A stretch of 51,787 nucleotides of DNA from Streptomyces omiyaensis. GTDB taxonomy: Bacteria > Actinomycetota > Actinomycetes > Streptomycetales > Streptomycetaceae. Under the pieces are notes generated by a model. The model saw nothing but the letters and a program-made list of their open reading frames with translations. It had not been told where the DNA came from and ran no database searches. The position numbers and the translations under genes were made by a program. Of the stretch, positions 24,159-31,656 are shown one piece after another. The DNA lies in the NCBI RefSeq assembly GCF_014650895.1, contig NZ_BMVV01000037.1, forward strand, positions 1 to 51,787. The letters are read 5' to 3'. Each line of letters begins with the position of its first letter. The first letter of the stretch is position 1.

Positions 24159-25776
24159 GCCCCGGGGCGCCCGCCTCCGTCACGAAGGAGCCGGCGGTGG
24201 TGACCGGGGCGCCCGGCCTCGTCACGTACGGGACCGTGCGGAAGTCGGCGCGGGCGCTCTCCTCGCCGAGGGCCACGGTGACGTAGCCGCGCCGCCCGTT
24301 GAAGAACCTCAGGTGCGGGTTGGCCTGGAGGAGCTTGTCGTAGTTCGACGGGCGGTCGGCGCCGTCCTTGCCGCTGGCGATCGAGGTGGCGACGATCTCG
24401 GTGCCGACGGTCCGCGAGTCCGGGTCGCGGAAGTCGGCCTTGAGGTCGAAGCCGTAGCCGACGTGCACGTCGCCGGTGAGCACCATCAGGTTCTCCACCC
24501 CGGCGGACTCGGCGCCCGCGAGGATCCGCCGCCGCGAGGCCGGGTAACCGTCCCAGGAGTCCATGGAGAGCTTGAAGTCGGCGGTGGGGCGGTCGCGGCG
24601 CTCGGCGAACACGACCTGCTGGGGCAGGACGTTCCAGCGGGCTCCGGAGGTGCGCCAGCCGTCGAGGAGCCAGCGCTCCTGGGCGGCGCCGGTCATCGTG
24701 CGGGCCGGGTCCTCGGAGAGCGGGCCCGGGACCTGCCAGCCGTCGCCGTAGGCCTGGTCGGAGCGGTACTGGCGGGTGTCGAGGATGTCGAACTGGGCCA
24801 GCCGGCCGAACCGCAGCCGCCGGTACAGCCGCATGTCCGGACCTTCCGGCAGCTGGGGGCGGCGCAGCGGCTGGTGCTCCCAGTAGGCGCGGTAGGCGGC
24901 GGCGCGGCGGAGCAGGAACTCCTCCGGCGGGACGCCGTTCTCGGGGGTGCCGCCCGCGTAGTTGTTCTCGGTCTCGTGGTCGTCCCAGGTGACGACGAAG
25001 GGGTGCGCGGCGTGCGCGGCCCGCAGGTCGGGGTCCGACTTGTAGAGGCCGTACCGGAGCCGGTAGTCCTCCAGGGTGAGCGTCTCGCGGTCGAAGACGG
25101 CCGGGAGGGTGCGGTCGGTGTGGGCGCGGGCGCCGCCGGTGGCGTTGACGGCGTACTCGTAGAGGTAGTCGCCGAGGTGGAACACGACGTCGAGGTCCTC
25201 GTCGGCGAGGTGCCGGTAGGCCGTGAAGTACCCGTCGTGGTAGGCCTGGCAGGAGACGGCGCCGAGCCGCAGCCCCGCCGGCCGGGCCCAGGGCGCGGGC
25301 GCGGTGCGGGTCCGCCCGGTCGGGCTGGTCCACTCCCCCGCCCGGAACCGGTAGAAGAACTCCCGTCCCGACTCCAGGTGTTCCACCTCCACGTGCACGG
25401 CGTGGCCGAACTCCGGGTGCGCGGTGGCGCGTCCGCGCCGCACGGGCCGGGTGAAGCGCTCGTCGCGGGCGAGCTCCCAGTGGACGGACACCCGCTCGGC
25501 GGGCAGGCCGCCGCCGGGCTCGAAGGGGCGGGGGGCCAGCCGGGTCCACAGCAGGACGGAGCCGGGGTGCGGGTCGCCGGAGGCGACGCCGAGGGTGAAG
25601 GGGTCCTCGGTGATGCGGCGGCCGTCCAGCTCCGCGGCGGCGGCCGTGCCGGCGGCGGGCAGCTGGGTGGCGAAGGCCAGCGCGGCGGCGGCGCCGGTGA
25701 CGGTGAGGAACCGGCGGCGGCCGAAGTGGCGTGCGGCGGCGCGGAGTTCCTCGCCGTACTGCGGTGCGGGTGTCAT
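24145..25776 (-). CDS. phoD: Secreted PhoD-type alkaline phosphatase/phosphodiesterase
   Basis: 543 residues. Twin-arginine signal GRRRFLTVTGAAAALAFA (about 18-35). PhoD N-terminal domain: FTLGVASGDPHPGSVLLWTRLAP; metallophosphatase motifs: GAVSCQAYHDGYFTAYRHLAD, HLGDYLYEY, VTWDDHETENNYAG and LTGDVHVGYG. These enzymes use iron and calcium and release phosphate outside the cell. The ATG at 25776 is chosen because AGGGGAGGG lies just upstream and it places the RR pair near residue 20. I found no convincing pair of PHO-box repeats. Confidence 0.93.
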   Translation of the reverse strand: MTPAPQYGEELRAAARHFGRRRFLTVTGAAAALAFATQLPAAGTAAAAELDGRRITEDPFTLGVASGDPHPGSVLLWTRLAPRPFEPGGGLPAERVSVHWELARDERFTRPVRRGRATAHPEFGHAVHVEVEHLESGREFFYRFRAGEWTSPTGRTRTAPAPWARPAGLRLGAVSCQAYHDGYFTAYRHLADEDLDVVFHLGDYLYEYAVNATGGARAHTDRTLPAVFDRETLTLEDYRLRYGLYKSDPDLRAAHAAHPFVVTWDDHETENNYAGGTPENGVPPEEFLLRRAAAYRAYWEHQPLRRPQLPEGPDMRLYRRLRFGRLAQFDILDTRQYRSDQAYGDGWQVPGPLSEDPARTMTGAAQERWLLDGWRTSGARWNVLPQQVVFAERRDRPTADFKLSMDSWDGYPASRRRILAGAESAGVENLMVLTGDVHVGYGFDLKADFRDPDSRTVGTEIVATSIASGKDGADRPSNYDKLLQANPHLRFFNGRRGYVTVALGEESARADFRTVPYVTRPGAPVTTAGSFVTEAGAPGLTPA

Positions 25777-25943
25777 GTGCCCCTCCCCTGACGGTTGGTG
25801 TCCGTCGGTATTCGAGGGGGCCGGAGCGACATCGCATTGTCGGGGACAGGTCATCCACGTGTCGGACGGATGAGTTCATGGGGCACGCGTCTGGCGTACG
25901 CTGCCCGGCCGGGGGCGACACGAAGCTGGAAGGTGGGTTCGGC

Positions 25944-26687
25944 ATGGGCGTCGCTGTGGTGACGGGAGCGGGTTCGGGCATCGGCCGGAGCGTGGCACGG
26001 GCCCTCGCGGAGGCGGGCTGGTCGGTGGCGCTCGCGGGGCGGCGGCTCGCGCCCCTGGAGGAGACGGCCGGGGGCCTGGCGGACGACCGCGTCCTCCGCG
26101 TCCCGACGGACGTGACGTCACCGGAGGCGGTGGCGGCCCTCTTCGACGCGGTGCGGGACCGCTTCGGCCGCGTCGACCTGCTCTTCAACAACGCGGGGAC
26201 GTTCGCGGGCGGCGGCACCCCCGTCGAGGAGCTGTCCTACGACACCTGGCGCACGGTCGTCGACGTCAACCTGACGGGCGCCTTCCTCTGCGCGCAGGCC
26301 GCCTTCCGGGCCATGAAGGAGCAGTCCCCGCAGGGCGGCCGCATCATCAACAACGGCTCGATCTCCGCCCACGTGCCGCGCCCGCACTCGATCGCGTACA
26401 CCGCCACCAAGCACGCCATGACCGGCCTGACCAGGTCGCTCTCGCTGGACGGCCGCCCCCACCGGATCGCCTGCGGCCAGATCGACATCGGCAACGCGGC
26501 GACCGAGATGACGGCCCGCATGCAGACCGGCATCCTCCAGGCCGACGGCCGGCTGGCGGCGGAGCCGGTCATGGACGCGGCGGACGTGGCCGCGACGGTG
26601 GTCCACATGGCGGCCCTCCCCCTGGAGGCGAACGTGCAGTTCGCCACGGTCATGGCCACGGCGATGCCCTACATCGGCCGGGGCTGA
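25944..26687 (+). CDS. Short-chain dehydrogenase/reductase
   Basis: 247 residues. Cofactor motif TGAGSGIGR (near the N-terminus), NNAG at about 86, and the catalytic serine with YTATK (Tyr-x-x-x-Lys). The C-terminal FATVMATAMPYIGRG ends in the dimer-forming region. It belongs to the classical SDR group; substrate unknown. The ATG at 25944 follows GGAAGGTGGG. The downstream spacer carries a GGGCCAC repeat array. Confidence 0.9.
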   Translation: MGVAVVTGAGSGIGRSVARALAEAGWSVALAGRRLAPLEETAGGLADDRVLRVPTDVTSPEAVAALFDAVRDRFGRVDLLFNNAGTFAGGGTPVEELSYDTWRTVVDVNLTGAFLCAQAAFRAMKEQSPQGGRIINNGSISAHVPRPHSIAYTATKHAMTGLTRSLSLDGRPHRIACGQIDIGNAATEMTARMQTGILQADGRLAAEPVMDAADVAATVVHMAALPLEANVQFATVMATAMPYIGRG

Positions 26688-26728
26688 CGGAGGAGGAGCT
26701 CGGGGCGGACCCCGGCGGCAGGGCCCCG

Positions 26729-26816
26729 GGGCTACGGGCCACGGCCACGGGCCACGGCCACGGGCCACGGCCACGGGCCACGGGCCACGGGCCACGGGCC
26801 ACGGGCCACGGGCTAC
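26729..26816. repeat. GGGCCAC short tandem-repeat array
   Basis: 88 bp: one GGGCTAC unit, then GGGCCAC+GGCCAC (13 bp) three times, then GGGCCAC five times, then GGGCTAC. The two edge units share the same C-to-T variant. The last variant (26810-26816) supplies the stop codon (26813-26815 read on the minus strand) of the SnoaL-like gene. It sits between two convergent genes. Confidence 0.95.
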
Positions 26817-27145
26817 GAGGCGGGCGCCTGCCCGGTCTCGAAGCGGGCCACCTTCCCGCCCTCGACGGTGAACCGCCAGGCGGTCCGCATCGACCCCCAG
26901 GTGTCGTTCGTGTAGGTGGCGACGAGGGCGACCCCGCCCTCGTCCTCGCTCTCCACCGCCATCCGCCCCCGGGAGGAGAACACCTCCCTCTCGGTCCACT
27001 CCCGCAGGTCCCGCTCCGATCCGTCGTCGGACATGGTCGCGCCGGGCGCGAGCGCCCCGGCGAAGGCCTCCCGGTCGTTGGCGTTCAGGGCGGCGACGAA
27101 GGCGCGCACGGCGGGCTCGGTGAGCCGGTCCACAGGAATGGTCAT
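26813..27145 (-). CDS. SnoaL/NTF2-like small protein (110 aa)
   Basis: 110 residues from the ATG at 27145. The pattern MTIPVDRLTEPAVRAFVAALNANDREAFAGALAPGATMSDDGSERDLREWTEREVF... and ending WRFTVEGGKVARFETGQ is the cone-shaped NTF2/SnoaL fold (helix pair, then mixed sheet). Such proteins may be isomerases or small binding proteins; no catalytic residue can be assigned. The stop codon lies in the terminal unit of the repeat array, so loss of that single base change would extend the protein into the array. Confidence 0.8.
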   Translation of the reverse strand: MTIPVDRLTEPAVRAFVAALNANDREAFAGALAPGATMSDDGSERDLREWTEREVFSSRGRMAVESEDEGGVALVATYTNDTWGSMRTAWRFTVEGGKVARFETGQAPAS

Positions 27146-27302
27146 GGACCAGCCGTACCCGCCGGGCGGCCCGGCGGCCCGCTCCGGCGCCCGGGATGGG
27201 CCAGTCGGGCGAGCCCCGCACCGGCCCCCGGCAGCCTCCGGCGCCCCGGCGGCCGCCCCGGGCAGTATCGGGGGACCAGGCCCCCGCCCCGCTGGAGGAA
27301 CG

Positions 27303-27737
27303 ATGTCGGAGCACGACCGGATCGTCAGGCTGTACGCGAAGGGGGCCCCGGTCGGGGTCCACGAGGGACGGCTCGCCGCCTTCCCGGACGACGGGCGGCA
27401 CACCGCCGAGTGGGCGGTCGGCGCGGCGGACGGCGGCTTCCGCCTCACCGTCAAGGGCACCGAGGACTCCGTCACCGCTCCGGGCACCGACCGCGCCCCG
27501 GCCCTGGTCCGCCCCGACGCCTCCCCCGCCTCGGTCTGGCGCCTCCACCGCGTCACGCCCGACGGCGCCGAGCCCGTCCGCTCCCTCGCCGGCCTCACCA
27601 CCGGCACGTACGTCCTCACCCACAACGGCCTCGCCCTCGGCCGCGACCTCTTCGAGGACCGCTCCCCGGACCCGAAGCCGGTCGTCGTCCGCACGGACGA
27701 CCGCGAGCCGCACTGGACGGTGGAGGTGCTGGTCTGA
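27303..27737 (+). CDS. Hypothetical protein, possibly beta-trefoil I66-like inhibitor
   Basis: 144 residues from the ATG at 27303, with GGAGGAACG just upstream. It is cytosolic (no signal). The last third, LTTGTYVLTHNGLALGRDLFEDRSPDPKPVVVRTDDREPHWTVEVLV, recalls beta-trefoil serine proteinase inhibitors of family I66 as I remember them (repeat of GxYxL ... GR ... EDRS ... PK ... W.VE), but the match is from memory and partial. The upstream section FRLTVKGTEDSVTAP and SVWRLHRV is compatible with trefoil strands. Function not established. Confidence 0.65.
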   Translation: MSEHDRIVRLYAKGAPVGVHEGRLAAFPDDGRHTAEWAVGAADGGFRLTVKGTEDSVTAPGTDRAPALVRPDASPASVWRLHRVTPDGAEPVRSLAGLTTGTYVLTHNGLALGRDLFEDRSPDPKPVVVRTDDREPHWTVEVLV

Positions 27738-28044
27738 GCGGCCCCGCCCCCGCGAGAACGGCCCGGCGAAGGAGCCCCGGGGGGCGGACGGGTCGTCGGG
27801 CCGCGCGGAGGGGCGGTCACCGCCCCGCCGCGACCTGCCCTCTTTCCTCGCCCGACTCGCCCGCGAAGCGGGCCACCCCTCTCCTGGCGGGGCATGGACC
27901 GACAGGAGAACATCGCCGCGTCGATCGCCGGCTTCCACGCGGACAACGACCTCTGGAGAAGATGCTGGACGGCCTGGTGGATCCCGCCTGACCGGCGTCC
28001 GCCGGTGGCCCGGCCGGGAGTCCGCGCCCCCCGACCGACAGGAA
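27738..28044. other. Gene-poor spacer before rnpB
   Basis: No confident gene. At 27893-27991 the sequence reads MDRQENIAASIAGFHADNDL in one frame and LEKMLDGLVDPA-stop in the next, as if a small coding region had lost a base; nothing upstream looks coding. The rest is GC-rich without repeats or hairpins I would call. Confidence 0.5.
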
Positions 28045-28064
28045 AGGGCCCCCGTGGGGGCCCT
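28045..28064 (-). terminator. Intrinsic terminator of rnpB
   Basis: AGGGCCCCC and GGGGGCCCT form a 9-bp stem around a GT dinucleotide (minus strand AC), followed on the minus strand by TTTCC. It lies a few bases after the 3' end of the RNase P RNA, where a terminator is expected. Confidence 0.8.
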
Positions 28065-28068
28065 GAGG

Positions 28069-28475
28069 GGCAGACGAGTCGGGCTGTACGCCGGGTTCTG
28101 TACCCCGGGACCTCGCGGTCGTCGGGGTGACGGCCATCCATCTAGGGCCGGCGTCGCCGCCGGCCTCGTGCGGTCTACCCGCGAACTCGGGCGAGCAGCC
28201 CTCGATCATTCGCGCAGGGACACCGGGGTGTCCCCTCTTGACCTTGCTCCGGGTGGGGTTTACCTAGCCGCCTGAGTCACCTCAGGCGCTGGTGGTCTCT
28301 TACACCACCGTTTCACCCTTACCGTGGGCCGAGGCCCCCGGCGGTCTGTTCTCTGTGGCACTGTCCCGCGGGTCACCCCGGGTGGCCGTTAGCCACCACC
28401 CTGCTCTGTGGAGCCCGGACGTTCCTCGGGAGGATCCGAAGACCCCCACGCGGCCGCCCGCCCGGCTCGTCTGCC
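28069..28475 (-). ncRNA. rnpB: RNase P RNA (bacterial class A)
   Basis: Catalytic RNA of the tRNA 5'-processing enzyme. On the minus strand the ends pair as P1 (GGCAGACGAGCCGGGC with GCCCGACTCGTCTGCC). Conserved cores are visible: GAGGAACGTCCGGGCTCC with CAGAGCAGGGTGGTGGCTAA (P4 5' strand and CR I), GACAGTGCCACAGAGAACAG, GGTAAGGGTGAAACGGTGG, GTAAGAGACCACCAGC, and near the 3' end GGCTAGGTAAACCCC and the second P4 strand region ending ACAGAACCCGGCGTACAGCC. About 407 nt, normal for Streptomyces. End positions are within a few bases. Confidence 0.95.
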
Positions 28476-28514
28476 GTGCCGCCCATGCTACCTGCAGGGG
28501 AGGGCGGCCCTCGA
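28476..28514 (-). promoter_or_regulatory. Putative rnpB promoter
   Basis: On the minus strand a -10 box TAGCAT (28490-28485) lies about 10 bp before the expected RNA 5' end; TCGAGG (28514-28509) with an 18-bp spacer is a weak -35 candidate. Confidence 0.45.
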
Positions 28515-28518
28515 CCGC

Positions 28519-28549
28519 TTGACCTTGCCGCGACGTCAGGGTTTCTACT
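28519..28549 (+). promoter_or_regulatory. MerR-type promoter with 19-bp spacer and internal dyad
   Basis: -35 TTGACC (28519-28524) and -10 TCTACT (28544-28549) are separated by 19 bp, the over-long spacing that MerR-family activators correct by DNA twisting. An imperfect inverted repeat, ACCTTGCC (28522-28529) against GTCAGGGT (28535-28542), lies across the spacer. The start codon of the MerR gene follows six bases after the -10 box. Confidence 0.7.
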
Positions 28550-28555
28550 GAGGAC

Positions 28556-29323
28556 ATGCGTATCGGCGAGATCGCCGCGCTCGTCGGGGTCACCCCCCGC
28601 GCGGTGCGGCACTACCACCATCTGGGGCTGCTGCCCGAGCCCGCGCGGCTGGCCAACGGGTACCGGGAGTACGGCATCCGGGACGCCGTGCTGCTCGCCC
28701 GGGTGCGGCGGCTGACCGAGCTGGGGCTCGGGCTCGACGAGGTGCGGGACGTGCTCGCGGACGACGAGGGGCGGGAGCTGGTGGACGTGCTGGAGGAACT
28801 GGACGCGGACCTCGCCCGCCAGGAGGCGGTGATCCGCGGGCGGCGGGCGCGGCTGGCCGGGCTGCTCGGCGAGGCGCGCGCCGGACGGCTCACCGCCGAG
28901 GGGCCGGTCTCGCCGGAGCTGGCCGCGCTGCTCGCCGGGGTCGGCGAGCTGCCGGACTCGCCGATGGCGGTGAAGGACCGGGAGATCCTCGCGCTGCTCG
29001 ACACCGTCGTGCCCGAGGAGGAGCGCGCCCGGCTGATGGGGCTGATGCACGAGGTCGCCGGGAGCGCGGGGGACGTGTACGGCCTCCTCGACGCGCTGGC
29101 CGACGCCCCGGCGGACGATCCGCGGGTCGAGGGGGCGGCGGCGGCGCTCGCCGGGGCGCTGCCGGACGGGATCGGCTCCTTCGAGCCGCCCGCGGAGGGG
29201 GCCGGCGGACTCGCCGACGTGTTCTTCGCGGAGCTCGCCCCCGCCCAGGCGGCCGCCGTCCGCCGGGCGCTGGCCCTGGTGTCGGAGCGGTCCGGGGAGG
29301 GTGGTCGTCGTGGCGGGGAGTGA
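28556..29323 (+). CDS. MerR-family transcriptional regulator
   Basis: 255 residues. N-terminal winged helix MRIGEIAALVGVTPRAVRHYHHLGLLPEPARLANGYREYGIRDAVLLARVRRLTELGLGLDEVRDVLAD (1-70), a coiled-coil dimer helix (about 75-115) and a long, helical C-terminal domain ending ALALVSERSGEGGRRGGE, which could bind a ligand (TipAL/BmrR-like size). No metal-binding cysteines are present, so a metal sensor is unlikely. The promoter directly upstream looks autoregulated. It overlaps the downstream membrane-protein gene, its probable partner or target. Confidence 0.9.
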   Translation: MRIGEIAALVGVTPRAVRHYHHLGLLPEPARLANGYREYGIRDAVLLARVRRLTELGLGLDEVRDVLADDEGRELVDVLEELDADLARQEAVIRGRRARLAGLLGEARAGRLTAEGPVSPELAALLAGVGELPDSPMAVKDREILALLDTVVPEEERARLMGLMHEVAGSAGDVYGLLDALADAPADDPRVEGAAAALAGALPDGIGSFEPPAEGAGGLADVFFAELAPAQAAAVRRALALVSERSGEGGRRGGE

Positions 29324-30167
29324 GCGGGGGCCCGTGCTGCGGGTGCTGCGCGGGGTCGCCTACGCGGTGCTCCCGGCCGAGCTGGTGCTGTTCGCGCTGC
29401 TGCTCGGCGGGGTGCGGGTGCCGGGGTCCGTGCTGCTCGGCGCGGAGCTGGTGGTGGTCGCGCTGCTCGCCGCCGAGGCGGTCGTGTGGGTGCGGCTGCG
29501 GCGGCGGGGGCTCTCCCGGCGCCGGGCGCTGGCGGAGCTCGTGCCGGAGCCGGTGCTGCGGCTGATCGGGCACGAGCTGGCGCTGATGGCGAGCCTCGGG
29601 CGGTGGACGGCGCGGCGGCGGCACGGGACGGCGGGCGCCGAAGGTGTGTTCCCGCACGCGCGGGACCAGGCCGCCCTCATGTACGGCTTCGCCTTCGTCT
29701 GTCTGGTCGAGACGGCCGGCATGTCGTGGCTGCTGGCCGACTGGCCGGTGGTCCACGCGGTCGTCCTCGTCCTCGACGTCTACACCGTCCTCTTCGTCCT
29801 CGGGCTGCACGCGGCCTCCGCCACCCGCCCGCACGTGCTGTCCGGGGACCGGCTCCGGGTGCGGCAGGCCGCCCACGTCGACGTGGACGTGCCGCTGGAG
29901 CGGATCGCGTCCGTCCGGCGCGAGAACCGTTTCACCCACGAGAAGAAGGACGGCGAGCTGAACCTCGACGTCGGCTCGCAGACCTCCGTCACCCTGGAGC
30001 TGGACGCGCCGGTGGACGTCGTCGGGCTGCTCGGATCGGTCCGGCGGGTGACGACCGTCCGGCTCCACGCGGACGACCCGAAGGCGCTGTACGAGGCGGT
30101 GCGCGGGGCCGTCACGCGGGCGCGAACAGCACCTTCGCCCGACCGGGGTCCGCTTCCGACAGCCTGA
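29310..30167 (+). CDS. Integral membrane protein with C-terminal PH-like region, unknown function
   Basis: About 285 residues. Hydrophobic helices at about 10-32 and 36-58, a basic loop (RLRRRGLSRRRALAELVPEPVLRLIGHE), two more helices at about 128-172, and a soluble C-terminal part (DRLRVRQAAHVDVDVPLERIASVRRENRF... VTLELDAPVDVVGLLGSVRRVTTVRLHADDP) that reads like a short beta domain. Start taken at GTG 29310 because GGGGAGG lies nine bases upstream; GTG 29301 is also possible. It overlaps the MerR gene end by 14 nt, implying cotranscription, and converges on the RNB gene with 56 nt overlap. Confidence 0.75.
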   Translation: MAGSERGPVLRVLRGVAYAVLPAELVLFALLLGGVRVPGSVLLGAELVVVALLAAEAVVWVRLRRRGLSRRRALAELVPEPVLRLIGHELALMASLGRWTARRRHGTAGAEGVFPHARDQAALMYGFAFVCLVETAGMSWLLADWPVVHAVVLVLDVYTVLFVLGLHAASATRPHVLSGDRLRVRQAAHVDVDVPLERIASVRRENRFTHEKKDGELNLDVGSQTSVTLELDAPVDVVGLLGSVRRVTTVRLHADDPKALYEAVRGAVTRARTAPSPDRGPLPTA

Positions 30168-31560
30168 CCCGCAGCCACTCCCCCAGCGGCAGCGGGGCGG
30201 TGCCGCCCTCGACCCGGGCGACGACCGCCGGGTCGTCGAGGTGGACGGTGCCGACGGTCGGCTCCCGCTCCTTGACGTCGATCACGTACGCGTCGAAGAG
30301 CTCCCCGACCCGGCCGCCGAGCAGCGCCGCCTCCACGATGTCGACGCTCTCCCGCTCCACGGTGTTGGCGCGGCGCGAGCCGGCGGCCATCTCGTCGGGG
30401 AGCGCCGGCAGGGCGGCCCGCACCCACTCGGGCGGCTCGTTCCCGGCGACCGCCGCCACGCACAGCTCGGAGGCGTAGCGGTCGACGAGCCGGCGCAGCG
30501 GGGCGGTGCAGTGGGTGTACTCGTCGGCGACGGCCGCGTGCACAGCGGGGTCGGGGAGCCGGCCGTCGGTGAAGACGCTGTAGCCGGCGCCGCGCAGCAG
30601 GGTGGTGCACTCCTGGAGGAAGGCGGCCTGGCGCGGGTCGGTGGGGTCGGCGTCGCGGACCACCTGCGCGTAGGACACGTGGTGCGGCCAGGCGACGCCG
30701 AGCGCCTCGGCGGAGCGGCGCAGCCGGGCGACCGCCCCGTCGGGGGCGGTCGGCAGGGTGCGCAGGATGCCGGTGCCGGCGGCGGTCATGAGGTCGGCGG
30801 CGGCCATGCCGGTGAGGAGGGAGATCTGCGCGTTCCACCCCTCGGCGGGGACCGGGGCCCGGTAGGCGAGCGTGTAGGCGGGGCCGCCGGGGAGCTCGAC
30901 GATCTCCTGTTCGGGCACGGCGAGGGAGATCCCCCCGCGCTCGGTCTCGCGCTCCTCGCGGAGCCGGCCGATGGTGCGGAGGAGGGCGAGGGGTTCCTCG
31001 GCGGTGCCGGAGTCGATGAGCCGCTGGACGCCCGCGTAGTCGAGCTTGGCGCGGCTGCGGACGAGGGCGCGGCGCAGGTCGGTGGCGACGCGGCGGCCCT
31101 CGGCGTCGAGGTCGATCCGCCAGAGGAGGGCGGGCCGGGGCTCGCCGGGGAGCAGGCTCGCGGCGCCCTCGGAGAGGACCGGCGGGTGGAGCGGGACCTT
31201 GCCGTCGGGGAAGTAGAGGGTGAGGACGCGCCGGTGGGCCTCGGCGTCGAGCGCCCCGCCGGGCGCGACGAAGGCGGCGACGTCGGCGATGGCGTAGTGG
31301 ACGCGGTAGCCGCCGTCGGCCCGCCGGGCCAGGTGCAGGGCCTGGTCGAGGTCGGTGGAGGCGGGCGGGTCGACGGTGAGGAACGGCAGGTCGGTGGCGT
31401 CGTAGGAGGGGAGGCGCGGGTTCTTCGCGGCGGCCTCGGCCTCGGCGAGCACGGCGGGCGGGAAGCCCTCGGGCACCGCGAGTTCGGTCCGGAGTGCGCG
31501 CAGGGCGGCCCGCAGCGGAGCCTCGGCTGCGCCGGTCACGTGGAGGTGGCGGCGGGGCAT
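30112..31560 (-). CDS. RNB-domain exoribonuclease (RNase II/R family)
   Basis: 482 residues: essentially one RNB domain (about 48-370) with a short C-terminal extension and no visible cold-shock domains. The catalytic cluster reads VDPPASTDLDQALHL, giving D64, D70 and D72 in the places of E. coli RNase II D201, D207 and D209, but Gln at 73 where D210 would be. Further RNB landmarks are VHYAIADVAAFV, YFPDGKVPLHPPVLSEGAASLL, and EYTHCTAPLRRLVDRYASE. The enzyme would degrade RNA 3' to 5'. ATG at 31560 chosen by alignment with the compact family N-terminus. Confidence 0.88.
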   Translation of the reverse strand: MPRRHLHVTGAAEAPLRAALRALRTELAVPEGFPPAVLAEAEAAAKNPRLPSYDATDLPFLTVDPPASTDLDQALHLARRADGGYRVHYAIADVAAFVAPGGALDAEAHRRVLTLYFPDGKVPLHPPVLSEGAASLLPGEPRPALLWRIDLDAEGRRVATDLRRALVRSRAKLDYAGVQRLIDSGTAEEPLALLRTIGRLREERETERGGISLAVPEQEIVELPGGPAYTLAYRAPVPAEGWNAQISLLTGMAAADLMTAAGTGILRTLPTAPDGAVARLRRSAEALGVAWPHHVSYAQVVRDADPTDPRQAAFLQECTTLLRGAGYSVFTDGRLPDPAVHAAVADEYTHCTAPLRRLVDRYASELCVAAVAGNEPPEWVRAALPALPDEMAAGSRRANTVERESVDIVEAALLGGRVGELFDAYVIDVKEREPTVGTVHLDDPAVVARVEGGTAPLPLGEWLRVRLSEADPGRAKVLFAPA

Positions 31561-31656
31561 GGAACCGAGCGTAGGGCGGGGGGCGGTGCCCGGCACCTCG
31601 TACGCTGGCATGCCGGGGCCGCATCCCCGGCCCCGTACGTACGAAGGAGAACCACC

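Noticed and set aside
25845..25875. PHO box upstream of phoD (GGTCATCC)
   Set aside because: Only a single imperfect unit was seen, in the wrong orientation for phoD, without the required direct repeat.
26729..26816. CRISPR array
   Set aside because: Units are 6-7 bp with no spacers and there are no cas genes.
27894..28130. 78-residue open frame
   Set aside because: Its second half runs through the rnpB terminator and into rnpB, so the frame as a whole cannot be a gene.
31614..31635. Riboswitch in the yaaA leader
   Set aside because: Only a simple 8-bp GC stem is visible, with no known aptamer core.
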